Assembly: GCF_040833985.1 (NCBI RefSeq)
Contig: NZ_CP162139.1
Location: forward strand, 310,001-374,000
DNA from: Leptospira sp. WS4.C2
GTDB lineage: Bacteria; Spirochaetota; Leptospiria; Leptospirales; Leptospiraceae
Direction: 5' to 3'
Length of the DNA: 64,000 bases
A program made the position numbers and the translations under genes. Positions 28,282-37,111 of the stretch are shown one piece after another; positions within the stretch are counted from its first letter, which is position 1, and every line of letters starts with the position of its first letter. The notes under the pieces are model-generated. The model did not search any database. It saw only the letters and a program-made list of their open reading frames with translations, and had not been told where the DNA came from.

Positions 28282-28373
28282 AGCTAAATGGATTTGTTAT
28301 ACTGATTGGGCAATTTGAGTAAAATCCTATCCTGACCATTCAATTCGCTTAAGTGGCTGATTGACTCCTTGAT

Positions 28374-28387
28374 GACTTTTAAAAGTC
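28374..28387. promoter_or_regulatory. 14-bp perfect palindrome upstream of arsenosugar genes
   Basis: GACTTTTAAAAGTC is a perfect palindrome centred 27 bp before the ATG at 28407, between a TTGACT (28361-28366) and the ribosome site CTAGGAG. The position suits a repressor site over the promoter. The regulator is not identified, and no ArsR-type gene is in the window. Confidence 0.45.
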
Positions 28388-28406
28388 TAACAACTAGGAG
28401 TTACCC

Positions 28407-28745
28407 ATGGCAGAAAATCATTATTATAACGCAAAAGATTTAGGAAAATTTGGTGAAATTGGCCGTACCAATCCTGCTTTAGCAGACAAATTTTTTGGAT
28501 ACTACAATGCGGTGATGGCAGAGGGAGCACTCACAGAAAGAGAAAAGGCCCTCATTGCTCTTGCAGTTGCCCATGCCTTAAAATGTCCTTATTGCATTGA
28601 TGCTTATACCACTACCTCATTACAGAAAGGTGCAGACGAAGCACAAATGAATGAAGCAGTTCATGTGGCAGCAGCGATGGCCGCTGGAATCAGTTTGGTT
28701 CATAGTGTCCAAATGCAAAATAAAATTGATGAACTTTCTTTTTAG
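28407..28745 (+). CDS. Arsenosugar biosynthesis-associated AhpD-like (carboxymuconolactone decarboxylase family) protein
   Basis: 112 residues, all helical, with the redox pair C60-P-Y-C63 of AhpD-type peroxidase partners followed by IDAYTTTSLQKGA. Some members of this arsenosugar-associated family contain selenocysteine at the active site; here both positions are ordinary Cys codons. It starts after AGGAGTTACCC and ends 3 bp before arsS, the usual partner, which decides the subgroup. Confidence 0.85.
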   Translation: MAENHYYNAKDLGKFGEIGRTNPALADKFFGYYNAVMAEGALTEREKALIALAVAHALKCPYCIDAYTTTSLQKGADEAQMNEAVHVAAAMAAGISLVHSVQMQNKIDELSF

Positions 28746-28748
28746 TTT

Positions 28749-29723
28749 ATGAATGTAACTGAACAAATATCCACCTTACAATCGTATAGCGGAAAGTCAT
28801 TTCTGGATACAGTAGGAAAAACAATCCCTGCGCGGTCACTAAAAGTTTTTCAAATCAATGTGGGAAGATGGTGTAACCAAGCCTGTCGCCATTGCCATGT
28901 GGACGCATCTCCGAAGAGAACTGAGATGATGGATAAAGCTACTGCGGATCTTTGTTTGGACTTAATCTCTAAAATTTCGGAAGTGGAAACAGTAGACATC
29001 ACTGGAGGTGCTCCCGAAGGTAACCCACACTTTCGCCATTTGGTCGAAGGGGCACGCAAACTAGGCAAACGAGTGATTGATCGTTGTAACCTTACCATTT
29101 TGGAAGAACCGGGATATGAATGGTTATACGAATTTTTAGCAGGCAACCAAGTTGAAATTGTTTCTTCACTTCCTTCTGTTTTGGAAAACACTACAGATAA
29201 CCAAAGAGGAAAGGGTGTCTTCCAAAAATCAATCACCGCCTTAAAGAAGTTAAATGATCTTGGTTATGGGAAAGCCCTTCCTATTCATTTGGTTTACAAC
29301 CCAAATGGACTTTTTTTAAGTTCCAGTCAATCGCAGTTAGAAAGAGAGTATAAAGAATCTCTTTCCAAAAAGTTTGGAATTGTATTCAACCAGTTGTTTT
29401 GTATCAACAACCTTCCCATCAATCGATTTTTGGGATCTTTAGTGAGAGCTGGTAAATTTGAAATGTATATGGAAACATTGGTGAATGCATACAATCCAGC
29501 AACAGTGAATGGTCTTATGTGTGTAGATCAAATTTCTGTAGGTTATGATGGGACAGTTTATGATTGTGATTTTAACCAAATGTTGGATTTAAAATCGAGA
29601 GAAGTAAAACACCTTAAGGATTTCGATTTGCAATCTTTCCTAAGCCGCGATATCGTTGTATCAAATCATTGTTACGGATGTACGGCAGGTGCGGGATCCA
29701 GTTGTGGTGGGGAGATTGTTTAG
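28749..29723 (+). CDS. arsS: Arsenosugar biosynthesis radical SAM protein ArsS
   Basis: 324 residues. Radical SAM enzyme thought to attach the 5'-deoxyadenosyl group to dimethylarsenite in arsenosugar formation. The iron-sulfur motif is C42-X3-C46-X2-C49 (WCNQACRHCH), followed by DITGGAPE. The C-terminal Cys-rich domain is complete: NQLFCINN, GLMCVDQ, YDCDFNQML and CYGCTAGAGSSCGG. The expected methyltransferase gene arsM is not nearby, so its methylated arsenic substrate must come from elsewhere in the genome or from other cells. The map gene starts on the base after the stop. Confidence 0.9.
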   Translation: MNVTEQISTLQSYSGKSFLDTVGKTIPARSLKVFQINVGRWCNQACRHCHVDASPKRTEMMDKATADLCLDLISKISEVETVDITGGAPEGNPHFRHLVEGARKLGKRVIDRCNLTILEEPGYEWLYEFLAGNQVEIVSSLPSVLENTTDNQRGKGVFQKSITALKKLNDLGYGKALPIHLVYNPNGLFLSSSQSQLEREYKESLSKKFGIVFNQLFCINNLPINRFLGSLVRAGKFEMYMETLVNAYNPATVNGLMCVDQISVGYDGTVYDCDFNQMLDLKSREVKHLKDFDLQSFLSRDIVVSNHCYGCTAGAGSSCGGEIV

Positions 29724-30479
29724 ATGTCGATACAAAATGAAAAAGACTTACAAGGGATTTTAAAAGCTGGAAAATTCGTAGCTAAGGTGCGTGAGTTATT
29801 AAAACTCCTAGCAAAACCTGGGGTTTCTACATGGGAATTGGACAATGCAGCCAAACAAGAGTTTGAAAAAGCGGGAGCTGTATCTGCCCCCAGTTTTGAT
29901 TACAAATTTCCTGGTTATACTTGTATCAGCACTAATTATGAAATTGCCCATGGAATTCCGAAAAAAGAAACCATTTTGAAAAATGGTGATTTGGTAAATG
30001 TAGACGTATCGGCAAAACTAGATGGATACTATGCGGATACAGGAATTTCCTTTGTCGTTGGTGAGTCTAACGAAACACTCCAAAAACTTTGTGCAACAGC
30101 AATCGAAGGAACGATGCGTGCCACAGAACAAGCGTTTACTGGTAATTATTTACGTCATATTGGAAGAGAAATTCATTCTACTGCTGTGGAAAATGGATTT
30201 ACTGTGATCAAAAATTTAGCGGGCCATGGAACGGGAAAAAAACTCCATGAAGAACCACAAGTTTTGGTTTATGAAGAAAAAAGAGACCAAAGAAAATTGG
30301 GTAATGGCCTGGTTCTTGCCATTGAATCATTTATTTCTACCGGAAGCCAAACCGCTTATGAAGAAGAAGATGGTTGGACGCTTGTGGCTAGTAACCGCCG
30401 TGGGGAACTCAGTTTTGTGGCCCAGTGCGAACATACTGTAATTGTACAAAACGGAAAACCCATCATCGCCACTTTATAA
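29724..30479 (+). CDS. map: Type I methionine aminopeptidase
   Basis: Removes the initiator Met from nascent proteins. All five metal ligands are in place: D94, D105, H168, E201 and E236, with the catalytic His in EIAHGIP (H76). Length (251) fits the bacterial type Ia form, without an N-terminal zinc extension. The ATG abuts the arsS stop codon, which is an unusual neighbour for map; translation is probably coupled. Confidence 0.97.
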   Translation: MSIQNEKDLQGILKAGKFVAKVRELLKLLAKPGVSTWELDNAAKQEFEKAGAVSAPSFDYKFPGYTCISTNYEIAHGIPKKETILKNGDLVNVDVSAKLDGYYADTGISFVVGESNETLQKLCATAIEGTMRATEQAFTGNYLRHIGREIHSTAVENGFTVIKNLAGHGTGKKLHEEPQVLVYEEKRDQRKLGNGLVLAIESFISTGSQTAYEEEDGWTLVASNRRGELSFVAQCEHTVIVQNGKPIIATL

Positions 30480-30525
30480 ATCAAACGATAACGGGCGTTA
30501 AATCTTTAAATTTTATCAAATTCAT

Positions 30526-31365
30526 TTGGATTTCAATCCTTTGGAACAAACCAACTCATCCGATTTTTTAGAAATCATTGAATCAGGTGCCTCTCCATCC
30601 CAGATGCGAGGGGTTTTGATTCTTTGGCCAAGCACCGGTGGAAATGCCAGATCGTTTCGGATTCGCGATTCTGAACTCGAAGAATTAGGTTTACGCCTCA
30701 TTCGGTTCAATCCTCCTTCTCATGGAAACTCAGCCGGAATCTATGATCCTAAGACTTCCATACAATTGTTAGATGTTTATCTAAAGGAAAGGGGATATCT
30801 TAACAAAGAATTGTATGGAATTGGGCATAGTGGGGGAGGAGCCGCTCTTATGATGTATGCAAACCAAATTCCCTTTCGCCATCTCTTTTTACTTTCTCCC
30901 ATTTTGGATAGTGTCCTTAGTCTACGGTTTTTGTATGAGTCAAATTCGATTGAAGAGTTTAGTCGGTTACTTTTGTTACCAGGTGTTTCTATTGAGGACA
31001 CGCCCAACAAACAGATATTAGAGACACTTTCGACTCCCCAGTGGCTAGAAGATGAAAAGATCCAACACTTAAGTGTATCGATCAAAAACAGTCGAATCCA
31101 GTTGTTGAACCTCTCTATTTTTTTAAAGAATCTATTCCTACCGGGATTTGTTGTGGATGGTTCTCTCATTCAAAAACGAACCAAATACACAATCTTTCTT
31201 CCCAAAGAGGATAAGTGGTTTCCAAAAGAGTACACTGGGACTTTTGCCAAACAGAATGCTTTAGATTGTATTGAAATGCCGGATGCTCCCGATCATTTTT
31301 TTTCTTCCTCATGGCTTACGGTTTGGAAACAAATCAAAACCATTGGATTATCAATGGAAAGCTAA
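30526..31365 (+). CDS. Alpha/beta-hydrolase fold protein
   Basis: 279 residues without a signal peptide. The nucleophile elbow GIGHSGGGAA (Ser in GHSGG) is near residues 101-110, and LILWP plus RFNPPSHG upstream match the beta3-beta4 region of the fold. A C-terminal DAPDHFF supplies a likely catalytic His. The first start is TTG at 30526 with no obvious ribosome site; an ATG at 30604 would shorten it. Substrate unknown; esterase or lipase-like activity is a guess. Confidence 0.75.
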   Translation: MDFNPLEQTNSSDFLEIIESGASPSQMRGVLILWPSTGGNARSFRIRDSELEELGLRLIRFNPPSHGNSAGIYDPKTSIQLLDVYLKERGYLNKELYGIGHSGGGAALMMYANQIPFRHLFLLSPILDSVLSLRFLYESNSIEEFSRLLLLPGVSIEDTPNKQILETLSTPQWLEDEKIQHLSVSIKNSRIQLLNLSIFLKNLFLPGFVVDGSLIQKRTKYTIFLPKEDKWFPKEYTGTFAKQNALDCIEMPDAPDHFFSSSWLTVWKQIKTIGLSMES

Positions 31366-31390
31366 GAAATGAGGAAATTCGTTTAATTAC

Positions 31391-31419
31391 TTTACAAATG
31401 AACTAGAGTCATTTAGAAT
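31391..31419 (+). promoter_or_regulatory. Sigma-70-type promoter for the MAPEG gene
   Basis: TTTACA (31391-31396) and TAGAAT (31414-31419) are separated by 17 bp, each one base from consensus. The predicted transcript begins near 31426 and carries a small hairpin (31439-31444/31451-31456, GACCAA/TTGGTC, 6-nt loop) ahead of the AAAGGAGG ribosome site. Confidence 0.6.
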
Positions 31420-31475
31420 CTCCACCTGTATCTTATGAGACCAATCTAATTTGGTCCGGTACAAAAGGAGGATTT

Positions 31476-31880
31476 GTGGAAACGATTTATTTTACACTGA
31501 TTGGATTTGCACTATGGACTTTGGGACTTGGTGTATCTTTAACAACATATCGTAGTATTTTGGTATTACTCGGGAAAAAGAAATCAAATGAGTTCCCTGC
31601 AGGGATCCAACATGGATCTGACTTCAACTGGAGACTGAACCGCGCTCATCTCAATAGTTTGGAAAACCTTCCTCTTTTTTTGACAGTCGTTTTTTTAACT
31701 TCTAGTTTTGGAATGATAGATAGTTTTGTAAACCAAGCAGGGTTTGTGATTTTGGGAGCAAGGGTTTTACAATCCCTCACTCATTTAACTTCCACAAGTG
31801 TTTTAGGAGTGAATGTCCGATTTACGTTTTATATGGTACAAGTTGTAACATATATCATACTTTTGGTTCGTTTGTTCTAA
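31476..31880 (+). CDS. MAPEG family membrane protein
   Basis: 134 residues with four predicted membrane helices. The cytoplasmic-side motif [18 protein letters not shown] matches the MAPEG family (microsomal glutathione S-transferase and relatives; the conserved pattern is R-X-X-R-A-H-X-N-X-X-E-N). The family conjugates or reduces lipophilic substrates with thiols. The start is GTG with an excellent AAAGGAGG site 5 nt upstream. The 3' end overlaps gpsA by 4 bp in convergent orientation. Confidence 0.88.
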   Translation: METIYFTLIGFALWTLGLGVSLTTYRSILVLLGKKKSNEFPAGIQHGSDFNWRLNRAHLNSLENLPLFLTVVFLTSSFGMIDSFVNQAGFVILGARVLQSLTHLTSTSVLGVNVRFTFYMVQVVTYIILLVRLF

Positions 31881-32878
31881 ACACCTTCACGTTTTAAATC
31901 TCGGCTCATGAGGGCCTTGACAACTTCTTTCGGATCTTTATCTTCGTATAACATCTGATATACTTCCTGGGTGATGGCCATTTCCACACCCAGTTTGTCA
32001 GAAAGATTTTTTGCAGAGAGAGTGGTTTTGACACCTTCTGCGACTTCATTCATGGAAGCTAAAATTTCTTTTAGTTTTTCTCCCTGACCCAGACGAAAAC
32101 CAACAGTCCTGTTTCTTGATCCTTCTCCGCAACATGTGAGAACCAAATCTCCCATTCCCGAAGGCCCAAGGAAAGTCATAGGGTCTGCTCCCATTTTGAT
32201 TCCCATTCTTGTGATCTCATTTAACCCGCGTGTGATGAGAGCAGCTCTCGTATTTTGACCAAACCCGAGTCCATCCGCAACACCTGCGGCAATCGCGATG
32301 ACATTCTTTAAAGCACCACCCACTTCCACACCGACTACATCGGGAGTCCAATACGTACGAAAGTAGGTAAAACTAAAAATCTCTTGCACCCGTTTGGCGG
32401 TAGCTTCATTTTTCGAAGCGATGGACACAATCGTTGGAACCCGTTTGACCATCTCTTTGGCAAAACTGGGACCGGAAAGATAAGAAAGTTGTGAATGGAA
32501 TTGTCCAGGAAGTTCCGACTCAAAAATTTCGGAAACAAGTCTTAGGCTTTCGTTTTCGATTCCTTTGGAAGCGGAAACAATCGGTACTTTGGGTGGGATA
32601 TGGTCTTTGATTTCTTTTAAAATCCCCGAAAGGGCATGGCTTGGAGGAGCCGAAACAATCATATCCTTATCTTTGACAACGTGAATGAGGTTGGTATCCG
32701 CTTTTAGTTTCTCTGGGAGCACCAAATCGGGCATATGTTTAGTATTCATATGGTTTTCATTGATGGATCTTGCTTGATCCTCGCTTCTGGTCCAAAGGGT
32801 AACGTCATATCCCTTGTCCGCTAATATACTACCTAGTGCAGTGCCAAAACTTCCGGCGCCAATGATACCAATCTTCAT
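31877..32878 (-). CDS. gpsA: Glycerol-3-phosphate dehydrogenase [NAD(P)+]
   Basis: Makes sn-glycerol 3-phosphate for phospholipid synthesis from dihydroxyacetone phosphate. The nucleotide loop [13 protein letters not shown] is at the N-terminus. The catalytic segment [18 protein letters not shown] carries the conserved Lys, followed by [14 protein letters not shown] and [11 protein letters not shown]. Length (333) is standard. Confidence 0.97.
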   Translation of the reverse strand: MKIGIIGAGSFGTALGSILADKGYDVTLWTRSEDQARSINENHMNTKHMPDLVLPEKLKADTNLIHVVKDKDMIVSAPPSHALSGILKEIKDHIPPKVPIVSASKGIENESLRLVSEIFESELPGQFHSQLSYLSGPSFAKEMVKRVPTIVSIASKNEATAKRVQEIFSFTYFRTYWTPDVVGVEVGGALKNVIAIAAGVADGLGFGQNTRAALITRGLNEITRMGIKMGADPMTFLGPSGMGDLVLTCCGEGSRNRTVGFRLGQGEKLKEILASMNEVAEGVKTTLSAKNLSDKLGVEMAITQEVYQMLYEDKDPKEVVKALMSRDLKREGV

Positions 32879-32934
32879 GAGTTCTGTATTCTAAATCTGC
32901 TTTCCAAAAAGGCAATAGAAAATAAAATTAAAAT

Positions 32935-33615
32935 ATGCTTTTAACGGATCTTCTCCGTTTCAATCCACTGAATCTCTTTTTGCCACCAAAAGTGGTCCCA
33001 AAGAGTAATTATAAAGTCACCTTACTACTAGGTAGCTTACGAAAGGTCATATCCACTGAGATCATTGCGGAAGATCCCGATTTAGAGAGTTTAGAAGTCT
33101 CTTCTGCCAAGGGTGAAGTCATTATGACTGGTGTTTACCGGATGGGTTGGCTCTGGATTGCGCGATTTTTGAAAGTGGATTCAGTCAAATACCGAGTTCG
33201 ACTGAAACCTGTTTCCGTCAAAGACAACAAAGCTCGTTTGAAGATTGTGGGATACCGAGTTTGGGATACAAAACCAAGGCGATTCGACTTTGTTAGGTGG
33301 TTCGGTAAAGTAGATCCTTTTCACAAAAAGAAAGTTTTTGAATCCATCTTACATGCGGCACCTCACCTACTTTCACTCACAGGCCTACAGTGGGAAATTT
33401 TATTTGATCTAAATTACTTCCTCAACTTAGTTCCTTCCATTGCAGGGAAAATTGAAATCCAATATATCATTGGAGATAATAACGAGCTTTATATATTTGT
33501 AAGATCTTCCACCATTCTAAAACCTCTTGTTGATTTTTTTGGCCCAGAATATCTAAAGATCGATTATATTGAAGAAGACCGCGACATACAGATGTTGCTA
33601 TGGGAAAATGAATAA
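32935..33615 (+). CDS. Hypothetical protein, first gene of recG operon
   Basis: 226 residues, no signal peptide, mixed alpha/beta, rich in Val, Lys and Arg in the first half (VTLLLGSLRKV, RVRLKPVSVKDNKARLKIVGYRVWD). No family is recognised. The metallophosphoesterase gene starts on the base after its stop, and the run continues through a zinc-ribbon protein to recG, so they are probably one transcript. No ribosome site is seen before the ATG, which lies 56 bp from the divergent gpsA start. Confidence 0.75.
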   Translation: MLLTDLLRFNPLNLFLPPKVVPKSNYKVTLLLGSLRKVISTEIIAEDPDLESLEVSSAKGEVIMTGVYRMGWLWIARFLKVDSVKYRVRLKPVSVKDNKARLKIVGYRVWDTKPRRFDFVRWFGKVDPFHKKKVFESILHAAPHLLSLTGLQWEILFDLNYFLNLVPSIAGKIEIQYIIGDNNELYIFVRSSTILKPLVDFFGPEYLKIDYIEEDRDIQMLLWENE

Positions 33616-34620
33616 ATGAAAATCATTTATCTAACGGATATCCATGATGGACTTCATGGTTTAAAACGAATTCTGCAAACCACAGAAGCAGATTTGTATT
33701 TGTTTTCCGGAGATATTATCTATAAGGCATTTTTTTCTTTTGATCGCATCATCGATTTTTGCGGAGTCCAAGAAGAATTATATTATTTGTTAACAGAAAG
33801 AAAGGATGATTCCACTCCTTTTGATTTTACAACACATGCCATTCGTTTTCCTGAAAAATATTCCACAGCCATTGTAGAAAAATCTCAAAAGTATAGAGAT
33901 TTGTACAAACTTGCTGCCAAAACGATGAAAGAAAAATATGAAATCATCGAAAAACTCATCGTAAAATATGCAAAGTCGCCTGTGTATTGTTTGCCGGGAA
34001 ATTATGATTTGGATTTACAATATACAGAACTCTACCAACGCGAAGTACATAGGAAAAGTTTTGAATTTGGAAATCTAAAAGTTTCTGGATATGGTGGTGC
34101 TCCCATTTGGACCTCAGGGATTCCAGAAAAACTCACTGTAGTCTTTCACGAGTATACAAAAAACGGGAAAAATTATAGCGAACCAGAAGATTTTTTTCGC
34201 GAAGAACTTCCAGATATCTGTTGGATCCATAATCCGGCATATGGGTACTTTGATACCATTCCCGGTGTGGGAAAATGTGGAAGCCAGGGGATTCGAAGGT
34301 ATTTGGATGATGAATCTCCTTCTCTTGTTGTCTCGGGTCATGTACATGAAGACCAGGGGATTAAAAAAACAAGAAATACTGTATTTATCAATCCATCTAA
34401 CTTTGGTGCTGTGGATTCCTTACATGGATTTCAAGAGGGTGGTTATTTTGCCGAAATTCTTATGGAAGGAAAAAACGTAGTCCAGTCCAACCTTTGTCAA
34501 CTCCGTGGAGAGGACTGGCATACACTCATTGAAGTGGATTGTTCCGAAAAATATCCGAAGTTAATATCACAAAATCCCATCTCCACAGTGAGTTCCGAAG
34601 ACTACATTCGAGGCAATTGA
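33616..34620 (+). CDS. Calcineurin-like metallophosphoesterase
   Basis: 334 residues. The metal-binding motifs are in order: D-X-H in YLTDIHDG (about residue 8), GD in FSGDIIY (about 33), GNYD (Tyr where most members have His, about residue 132) and GHVH near residue 241. Substrate cannot be predicted. It is read in an unbroken chain with the genes on both sides (no spacing to either), implying coupled translation. Confidence 0.85.
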   Translation: MKIIYLTDIHDGLHGLKRILQTTEADLYLFSGDIIYKAFFSFDRIIDFCGVQEELYYLLTERKDDSTPFDFTTHAIRFPEKYSTAIVEKSQKYRDLYKLAAKTMKEKYEIIEKLIVKYAKSPVYCLPGNYDLDLQYTELYQREVHRKSFEFGNLKVSGYGGAPIWTSGIPEKLTVVFHEYTKNGKNYSEPEDFFREELPDICWIHNPAYGYFDTIPGVGKCGSQGIRRYLDDESPSLVVSGHVHEDQGIKKTRNTVFINPSNFGAVDSLHGFQEGGYFAEILMEGKNVVQSNLCQLRGEDWHTLIEVDCSEKYPKLISQNPISTVSSEDYIRGN

Positions 34621-35031
34621 ATGGTCACCTTTCTTACGATATGCGGTGTCCTCTTTACAGTGGCTTTTTTTTTATATGCCCTCTCTGCTGTTGACAACCA
34701 AAGTTTAGATAAAAAAGAAAAAGAACGCCTCGCAAAAGAAGGATCTTTACGTGTGGGGGATCCACGAAAGATATATGGAAAAGAAAAAGATCCGAATCTA
34801 CCACGGATCCGCCTATGTCCTGTTTGTGGGACTGTCTTAAGAAAAGATGAATTTTTATATGCCGCGATTTCCACCTATACCAATAGCGAAGGAAAAAAAC
34901 AGGCACAAATTTATGGATGTAAATACTGTTATTTGATTTTGGATTCTGAAAGAAAACCAACTGATTCTTCAGAAACAACGAATGTGAAAGATAATGGATT
35001 TGGACCACCCGCTCCCACGGATGAACTATGA
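34621..35031 (+). CDS. Membrane-anchored zinc-ribbon protein, hypothetical
   Basis: 136 residues. One N-terminal membrane helix (about 1-21) is followed by a basic linker and a four-cysteine zinc-ribbon (CPVCG, then CKYC about 33 residues later). The tail is acidic and probably disordered. Its stop overlaps the recG start by 4 bp (ATGA). Function unknown. Confidence 0.75.
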   Translation: MVTFLTICGVLFTVAFFLYALSAVDNQSLDKKEKERLAKEGSLRVGDPRKIYGKEKDPNLPRIRLCPVCGTVLRKDEFLYAAISTYTNSEGKKQAQIYGCKYCYLILDSERKPTDSSETTNVKDNGFGPPAPTDEL

Positions 35032-37097
35032 AACAGGGACTAGACCTATCACAAAGTTTATCTACACTGAAAGGGATTGGACCCAAAAGAAAGTCCGTCC
35101 TTTTAGAACATGGGGTTACTACTTTTTTTGAACTCCTAACTTATTTTCCACGTCGTTACCTAGATCGTAATTTTACAAAAGACATTATCTTAAAACAAGG
35201 AGATGTGGTCACCCTTCTTGGAACCATTGCGGATAGTTATATCGTTCATGGAAAAAAGAGTCGGTTACTTGTTGGATTTAGAACCTTAAACAACGAACGA
35301 ATCAATTTGGTTTTTTTTCGTGGTGTGAATTTTTTTCATAAGATTTTTACAGTGGATCGGAAGGTGGTGGTCTCTGGAAAATTAGAATACTATAAAGGGT
35401 ACCAGATCCTCCACCCAGAGTATGAATTTTTATCCGACAAAGAGGATCCAGAAGATTCCATCCATGCGGGTCGTATCATTCCGCTTTATCCTTCCACGGA
35501 AGCACTCAAAGAAGAGGGGCTTGATTCCAAAGGGTTACGAAAACTCATCCACCAAGTTTTGGAAGGTGGAGTGATTGTAGAAAATCTTCCCAAGAATTTA
35601 GTCAAAAAACGAGTGTTACTTCCTCGTGACGAAGCTTTTCATGAAATTCATTTTCCAGAAACCATGGAAGCCGTACAAATTGCACGAAAACGATTTGCTT
35701 ATGAAGAGTTTTTTTATTTCCAGAGACTTCTATTATACAAACAAAGGGAAAGACAAAAAGTAAAACGATTGTTATGGCCGCTTCCCAAATCACCTTCCCG
35801 TGAAAATTTGGAGAAAAACCTTCCCTTCGAATTAACAGAAGACCAGAAAGTTGCTGTCTCTACCATTCTCTCGCAAACCAATTCTGATTCACCGGCCGCC
35901 TTTTTACTCCAAGGAGATGTGGGTTCGGGAAAAACCATCACAGCCCTTCTCATCGCACTCCATTATATTGATAACCACATCCAAGTGGTGTTTTTAGCAC
36001 CTACGGAAATTTTAGCACGCCAACACTACCAAACTATTTATAAATTTATGGGAAATATGCCCTTTCTCGGGATCGAGCTATTGTTAGGTGGAGAGAATAA
36101 AAAAACTCGATTAGAGAAACTGACAAGGATCAAAACCGGAGAATCCAATATCATCATTGGAACACATTCCCTATTACAAGAAGATGTGGTTTTTTCCGAC
36201 TTGGGTCTTGTTGTAATTGATGAACAACATAAGTTTGGTGTGGACCAAAGAGAAACCATTCGTGCCAAAGGAAAAAATCCTGATATTCTTGCGATGACGG
36301 CCACACCGATCCCACGTACACTTTGTCTTACTTTGTATGGAGATTTAACTTTAGTAAATATCAAAACAAAACCCAAAGGTCGTAAACCCATCGATACAAG
36401 ATGGTATAAAGAAGACCGAAGAGCCGGTGTTTACAACTCCATTCGTAAGTATGTGGGATCGGGAAGACAGTGTTATATTGTATATCCGTTAGTAGAAGAA
36501 TCGGAAAAAGTCGATTTGGAATCTTGTACAGTCGCTTATGAAAACCTAAGAACCAATGTTTTTCCTGAATTAAAAATTGGTTTGTTACATGGTAAAATGA
36601 AAAGTGCAGAAAAAGAATTGGTGATGGAAAAATTCAAATCAGGAGAAATCCAAATCCTCGTGACTACTACTGTGGTGGAAGTCGGGGTGGATGTTCCGAA
36701 TGCCACTATATTAGTAGTGGAACATGCAGACCGGTTTGGTATTTCCCAATTACACCAGTTACGTGGTCGTGTGGGAAGAAGTGATATCGAAAGTTTTTGT
36801 ATTTTAATGACGGGTGATTTTATTAGTGAGGAAGGACGAGACCGTTTGGAGGCTCTTGTTGCATCCAACGATGGCTATTATTTGGCTGAAAAAGATTTGG
36901 CGATTCGAGGCCCGGGTGAACTTCTTGGGGTCAAACAAAGTGGACTCCCTGAATTTAAAATTGCCGATTTGGTTTCGGATCGCACACTACTTGATGAAGC
37001 CAAAGAAGATGCTTCCTCCTTTCCTTTGGATGATCCAACCGAGGTATCAGAATTGAGTACAAGATTCAGTGAAGGCAAATTTTTATTTGCGAATTAA
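35028..37097 (+). CDS. recG: ATP-dependent DNA helicase RecG
   Basis: Branch-migration helicase that regresses stalled forks and processes Holliday junctions. The N-terminal wedge/OB domain (about 60-165) recognises junctions. Helicase motifs follow: Walker A LLQGDVGSGKT, DEQH box VIDEQHKFGVDQR, motif III AMTATPIPRT, motif V TTTVVEVGVDVPNA and motif VI QLRGRVGRS. Length (689) is typical. Confidence 0.97.
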   Translation: MKQGLDLSQSLSTLKGIGPKRKSVLLEHGVTTFFELLTYFPRRYLDRNFTKDIILKQGDVVTLLGTIADSYIVHGKKSRLLVGFRTLNNERINLVFFRGVNFFHKIFTVDRKVVVSGKLEYYKGYQILHPEYEFLSDKEDPEDSIHAGRIIPLYPSTEALKEEGLDSKGLRKLIHQVLEGGVIVENLPKNLVKKRVLLPRDEAFHEIHFPETMEAVQIARKRFAYEEFFYFQRLLLYKQRERQKVKRLLWPLPKSPSRENLEKNLPFELTEDQKVAVSTILSQTNSDSPAAFLLQGDVGSGKTITALLIALHYIDNHIQVVFLAPTEILARQHYQTIYKFMGNMPFLGIELLLGGENKKTRLEKLTRIKTGESNIIIGTHSLLQEDVVFSDLGLVVIDEQHKFGVDQRETIRAKGKNPDILAMTATPIPRTLCLTLYGDLTLVNIKTKPKGRKPIDTRWYKEDRRAGVYNSIRKYVGSGRQCYIVYPLVEESEKVDLESCTVAYENLRTNVFPELKIGLLHGKMKSAEKELVMEKFKSGEIQILVTTTVVEVGVDVPNATILVVEHADRFGISQLHQLRGRVGRSDIESFCILMTGDFISEEGRDRLEALVASNDGYYLAEKDLAIRGPGELLGVKQSGLPEFKIADLVSDRTLLDEAKEDASSFPLDDPTEVSELSTRFSEGKFLFAN

Positions 37098-37111
37098 TCC
37101 TTAAATTTTTA

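Noticed and set aside
28407..29723. Selenocysteine UGA in the arsenosugar genes
   Set aside because: Both the CPYC site of the AhpD-like protein and the Cys motifs of ArsS are encoded by ordinary Cys codons; no in-frame UGA occurs before the true stops.
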